From Humitalea sp050632385 (lineage in GTDB: Bacteria; Pseudomonadota; Alphaproteobacteria; Acetobacterales; Acetobacteraceae), in contig NZ_CP192599.1 of NCBI RefSeq assembly GCF_050632385.1, positions 310,001 to 374,000 on the forward strand: 64,000 nucleotides of DNA, given 5' to 3'. The position numbers were made by a program, and so were the translations under genes. Positions 61,878 to 64,000 of the stretch are shown here, piece by piece. Each line of letters opens with the position of its first letter. The stretch's first letter is position 1. The notes below the pieces were generated by a model. The model had not been told where the DNA came from. It made no database searches and saw only the letters and a list, made by a program, of their open reading frames with translations.

Positions 61878-61913
61878 CCCGGTCGCATATGTCGTGTGCC
61901 TGGCATCGCCTCT

Positions 61914-62003
61914 GGAGGGGTGGCCGAGTGGCTGAAGGCGGCAGTTTGCTAAACTGTTGTAGGGGGTCAACCCCTACCGTGGGTTCGAATCCCATCCCCT
62001 CCT
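61914..62003 (+). tRNA. tRNA-Ser (anticodon GCT)
   Basis: A 90-nt tRNA reading AGC/AGU. Acceptor GGAGGGG (61914-61920) pairs with CCCCTCC (61996-62002); the anticodon stem GCAGT/ACTGT holds the loop TTGCTAA with GCT at 61948-61950; the long variable arm (TAGGGG...CCCCTA) is typical of class II tRNAs; the T-arm is GTGGG-TTCGAAT-CCCAT. No CCA is encoded. The discriminator base is T rather than the usual G for serine. Confidence 0.95.
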
Positions 62004-62024
62004 TAGTCCATAGGGCGCCCTGAC

Positions 62025-62861
62025 ATGCCCAATATCCGCACCCTCACCCCCACCGAATCGCAATCCGTCATCGACTGGGCCGCCGCCGAGGGCTGGAACC
62101 CGGGCATGGCCGACCTCGATGCCTTCCTCGCCCAGGATTCCGGCCTGTTCCTGGGTCTGGAAGAAGATGGCGTCCTGCAATCCGTCATCGCCGCCACCCG
62201 CTACGGCGCGGATTTCGGCTTCATCGGCTGCTACATCGCCCGGCCCGAGGCGCGCGGGCGGGGTTTTGGAATCGCGATCTGGCGGGCGGGGATGGCGCAG
62301 TTGGCCGGGCGCCTGGTCGGGCTGGATGGCGTGGTGGCGCAGCAGGACAACTACCGCAAATCGGGTTTTGCGCTCGCCTGGAACAACATTCGTTTTGGCG
62401 GCACGCCGACGCGGCGCGATGCGCCGGCCAATGGGGTCGTCGACGCCGGCAGCGTGCCTTTCGCCGCCGTCGCGGCATTCGATCGCACTGTCTTTCCCGG
62501 ACCCCGCGACGCCTTCCTCCGCACCTGGATCGCCACCCCCGGCCACATCGCCCTGGCCGCGGTGGCGGATGGTGAGGTGACGGGCTTTGGCGTCATCCGC
62601 CCCAGCCGCGAGGGCCACAAGATCGGCCCGCTGACCGCCCAGACCCCCAAGGTGGCGGAGGCGCTGCTTGCCGCCCTGCTCGCCCGCATTCCCCCAGGCC
62701 CGGTGTTCTGGGACGTGCCGCAACCGCATGCCGACGCGATGCGACTGGCCGAGGCCGTCGGCCTTGTCCCCGGGTTCGAAACCGCCCGCATGTACAAGGG
62801 GCCGCTGCCGGATCTGCGGATGGATCGCATGTTCGGCATCGCCAGCCTGGAACTCGGCTAG
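62025..62861 (+). CDS. GNAT-family N-acetyltransferase with C-terminal second domain
   Basis: A 278-aa protein: an N-terminal GNAT domain (about 1-130) with YIARPEARGRGFGIAIWRAG near 65-84 as acetyl-CoA loop, and a second GNAT-like domain (about 145-278) with VTGFGVIRPSREGHKIGPLTA near 185-205, given here in parts, of the kind found in YitH-like proteins. Substrate unknown. It lies 21 nt after the tRNA-Ser gene and may be read from the same promoter. Confidence 0.87.
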   Translation: MPNIRTLTPTESQSVIDWAAAEGWNPGMADLDAFLAQDSGLFLGLEEDGVLQSVIAATRYGADFGFIGCYIARPEARGRGFGIAIWRAGMAQLAGRLVGLDGVVAQQDNYRKSGFALAWNNIRFGGTPTRRDAPANGVVDAGSVPFAAVAAFDRTVFPGPRDAFLRTWIATPGHIALAAVADGEVTGFGVIRPSREGHKIGPLTAQTPKVAEALLAALLARIPPGPVFWDVPQPHADAMRLAEAVGLVPGFETARMYKGPLPDLRMDRMFGIASLELG

Positions 62862-62935
62862 GCCTGGGGCTTCTCAACATCCCTACGGAACGTTACTAAA
62901 ACGACATCGCCCCGCCCAAAGCGAAAGAGGCTGCC

Positions 62936-63877
62936 ATGGCGCGTTTCCTGATCACCGGCGGCGCCGGCTTCATCGGTTCGCATGTCGCCGATGCGCTGCT
63001 GCGCGCCAACCATGATGTGCGGGTGGTGGATGATCTTTCGACCGGCAAGCGCGACAACCTCGACCCCCGCGTCACCCTGATCGAGGGCGATGTCGCCGAT
63101 GGCCCCCTGATGCGCGATGCGGCGCGGGGCATGGACGGCATCATCCATCTGGCGGCCATCGCCTCGGTCGCGCGGTCGAACGAGGATTGGCTCGGCACCC
63201 ATCGCGCCAACCAGACCGGCACGGTCAGCGCGCTGGACGCGGCGCGCCAGGCGGGGCGGATCCCGGTGGTCTATGCCTCCTCGGCCGCGATCTATGGCGA
63301 CCAAGGGATGGCCGCGATCCGTGAGGATGCCCGTGCCGCCCCAAGCAGCGCCTATGGCGCCGACAAGCTCGGCAGCGAATTCCACGCCGGTGTCGCGACC
63401 GGCGTGCATGGCGTGCCGACGATGGGCTTCCGCTTCTTCAACATCTACGGGCCGCGCCAGGACCCGGCATCGCCCTATTCCGGCGTCATCAGCATCTTTG
63501 CCGCGCGGATCGGCGCGGGGCAGGGGGTGCGGGTGGATGGCGACGGCGGGCAGACGCGCGATTTCGTCTTCGTCGCCGATGTCGTGGCGCATCTGCTGGC
63601 GGGGCTCGCGCTGCTGCGGGCGGAACCGTCGCGGCCGGCCGCGGTGCTGAACGTCTGCACCGGGCGGTCCACGTCGATCATCGACCTGGCGCGCACGCTG
63701 GTCGCCATCGCCGGGCATGACGTGCCGATCACCCATGGCCCGGCGCGGCTGGGCGATATCCGCATGTCGCTGGGCGATCCCTCCCTGGCGGTGGCGACGC
63801 TGGGCATCGCGGCGAAAACCGCGCTGGCGGAGGGGCTGCGGCTGACCTTCGACGATTTGGCGGCGATGGCACCCTGA
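62936..63877 (+). CDS. NAD-dependent sugar-nucleotide epimerase/dehydratase
   Basis: An extended short-chain dehydrogenase of 313 aa, similar to UDP-glucose 4-epimerase. NAD loop ITGGAGFIGSH near 6-16, Asp near 33 for NAD over NADP, Ser in YASSAAIYGD near 117 and catalytic YGADK near 138-142. FRFFNIYGPRQDP near 161-173 is the usual substrate loop. It may feed polysaccharide or lipid glycans. AGAGGC precedes the ATG. The substrate is not certain. Confidence 0.9.
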   Translation: MARFLITGGAGFIGSHVADALLRANHDVRVVDDLSTGKRDNLDPRVTLIEGDVADGPLMRDAARGMDGIIHLAAIASVARSNEDWLGTHRANQTGTVSALDAARQAGRIPVVYASSAAIYGDQGMAAIREDARAAPSSAYGADKLGSEFHAGVATGVHGVPTMGFRFFNIYGPRQDPASPYSGVISIFAARIGAGQGVRVDGDGGQTRDFVFVADVVAHLLAGLALLRAEPSRPAAVLNVCTGRSTSIIDLARTLVAIAGHDVPITHGPARLGDIRMSLGDPSLAVATLGIAAKTALAEGLRLTFDDLAAMAP

Positions 63878-63962
63878 CCAGATTTTGGACCAAATTTCAC
63901 TGGCACGGTTTCGGGGAATACTTGAAACTGCCGACCAGAATTCCTGTGAAAAGGAACCGGTC

Positions 63963-64000
63963 ATGGCGGATGACTCCCTGCAGTCCACGATCGCTGCCTT
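63963..64000 (+). CDS. Start of a gene cut by the window edge
   Basis: GAAAAGGAACC lies 7 nt before an ATG, followed by 12 open codons (MADDSLQSTIAA). Only the first residues are visible, so no family can be given. The AT-richer 63880-63960 stretch may hold its promoter, but no clear -35/-10 pair is seen. Confidence 0.5.
   Translation, partial: MADDSLQSTIAA

Noticed and set aside
61914..63877. Genomic island behind tRNA-Ser
   Set aside because: No integrase and no repeated tRNA 3' end is seen in the following 2 kb; the genes there look like the rest in composition. The window ends too soon to exclude one further on.

Overview
The window is about 64 kb of high-GC DNA, densely packed with genes, from an alphaproteobacterium. 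The best fit is Acetobacteraceae/Rhodospirillales (Roseomonas-like). Reasons: the order ruvX-pyrB-pyrC'-plsY-dprA-topA-rnr-ctp-rpmG-pleD facing gatCAB; an L33 protein without zinc cysteines; a PleD-type diguanylate cyclase; many tripartite-tricarboxylate (Bug) binding proteins; and operons stitched together by 1-14 nt overlaps. The genus is inference, since no rRNA is present.

Layout. (1) 0.1-8.3 kb, + strand: a molybdenum formate dehydrogenase operon (TorD-like chaperone, small Tat protein, alpha, beta and gamma subunits) running into mobB, moeA and a threonine-dehydratase-like gene. It assembles a Tat-exported, bis-MGD enzyme with a cytochrome b membrane anchor. (2) 8.3-20.8 kb: small catabolic units in both orientations, comprising TetR/homocysteine S-methyltransferase, an acyl-CoA ligase, two orphan Bug proteins, an isocitrate lyase/PEP-mutase family enzyme with a type II haloacid dehalogenase, an exported aspartoacylase-like hydrolase, DUF1028, enoyl-CoA hydratase/BKACE and a Gfo/Idh oxidoreductase. 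(3) 21-31.5 kb, + strand: class II DAHP synthase, nicotinate phosphoribosyltransferase, EamA exporter, nadE, two tandem small paralogues of unknown function, gltX, cysS, DUF305, a TrmJ-like methyltransferase and an alpha/beta hydrolase, nearly all overlapping. (4) 31.8-39.7 kb, - strand: SbmA-like ABC exporter, DUF1499, DUF3253, FAD oxidoreductase, DUF1194, DUF924 and a large FAD/Fe-S 2-hydroxyacid dehydrogenase. (5) 39.8-45.4 kb: glyoxylate aminotransferase, a family 5 binding protein, a PmtA-like methyltransferase, PleD and rpmG. (6) 45.6-56.8 kb, - strand: the long core operon from ruvX to the S41 peptidase. (7) 56.9-64 kb, + strand: gatCAB, AI-2E transporter, glutathione transferase, tRNA-Ser(GCT), an acetyltransferase, a sugar-nucleotide epimerase and the start of one more gene.

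Most noteworthy: two copies of a composite hairpin element fill the convergent gaps at 10.0-10.3 and 31.5-31.8 kb. Their core arms co-vary, and the whole central block is inverted between the copies. Also notable are a dihydroorotase homologue that has lost nearly all metal ligands (PyrC' type); a tandem pair of unknown small proteins between nadE and gltX; an S41 protease with no standard start codon in front of its signal peptide; and an rpmG stop codon lying inside a terminator stem. I saw no CRISPR array, insertion sequence, integrase, phage gene or rRNA.
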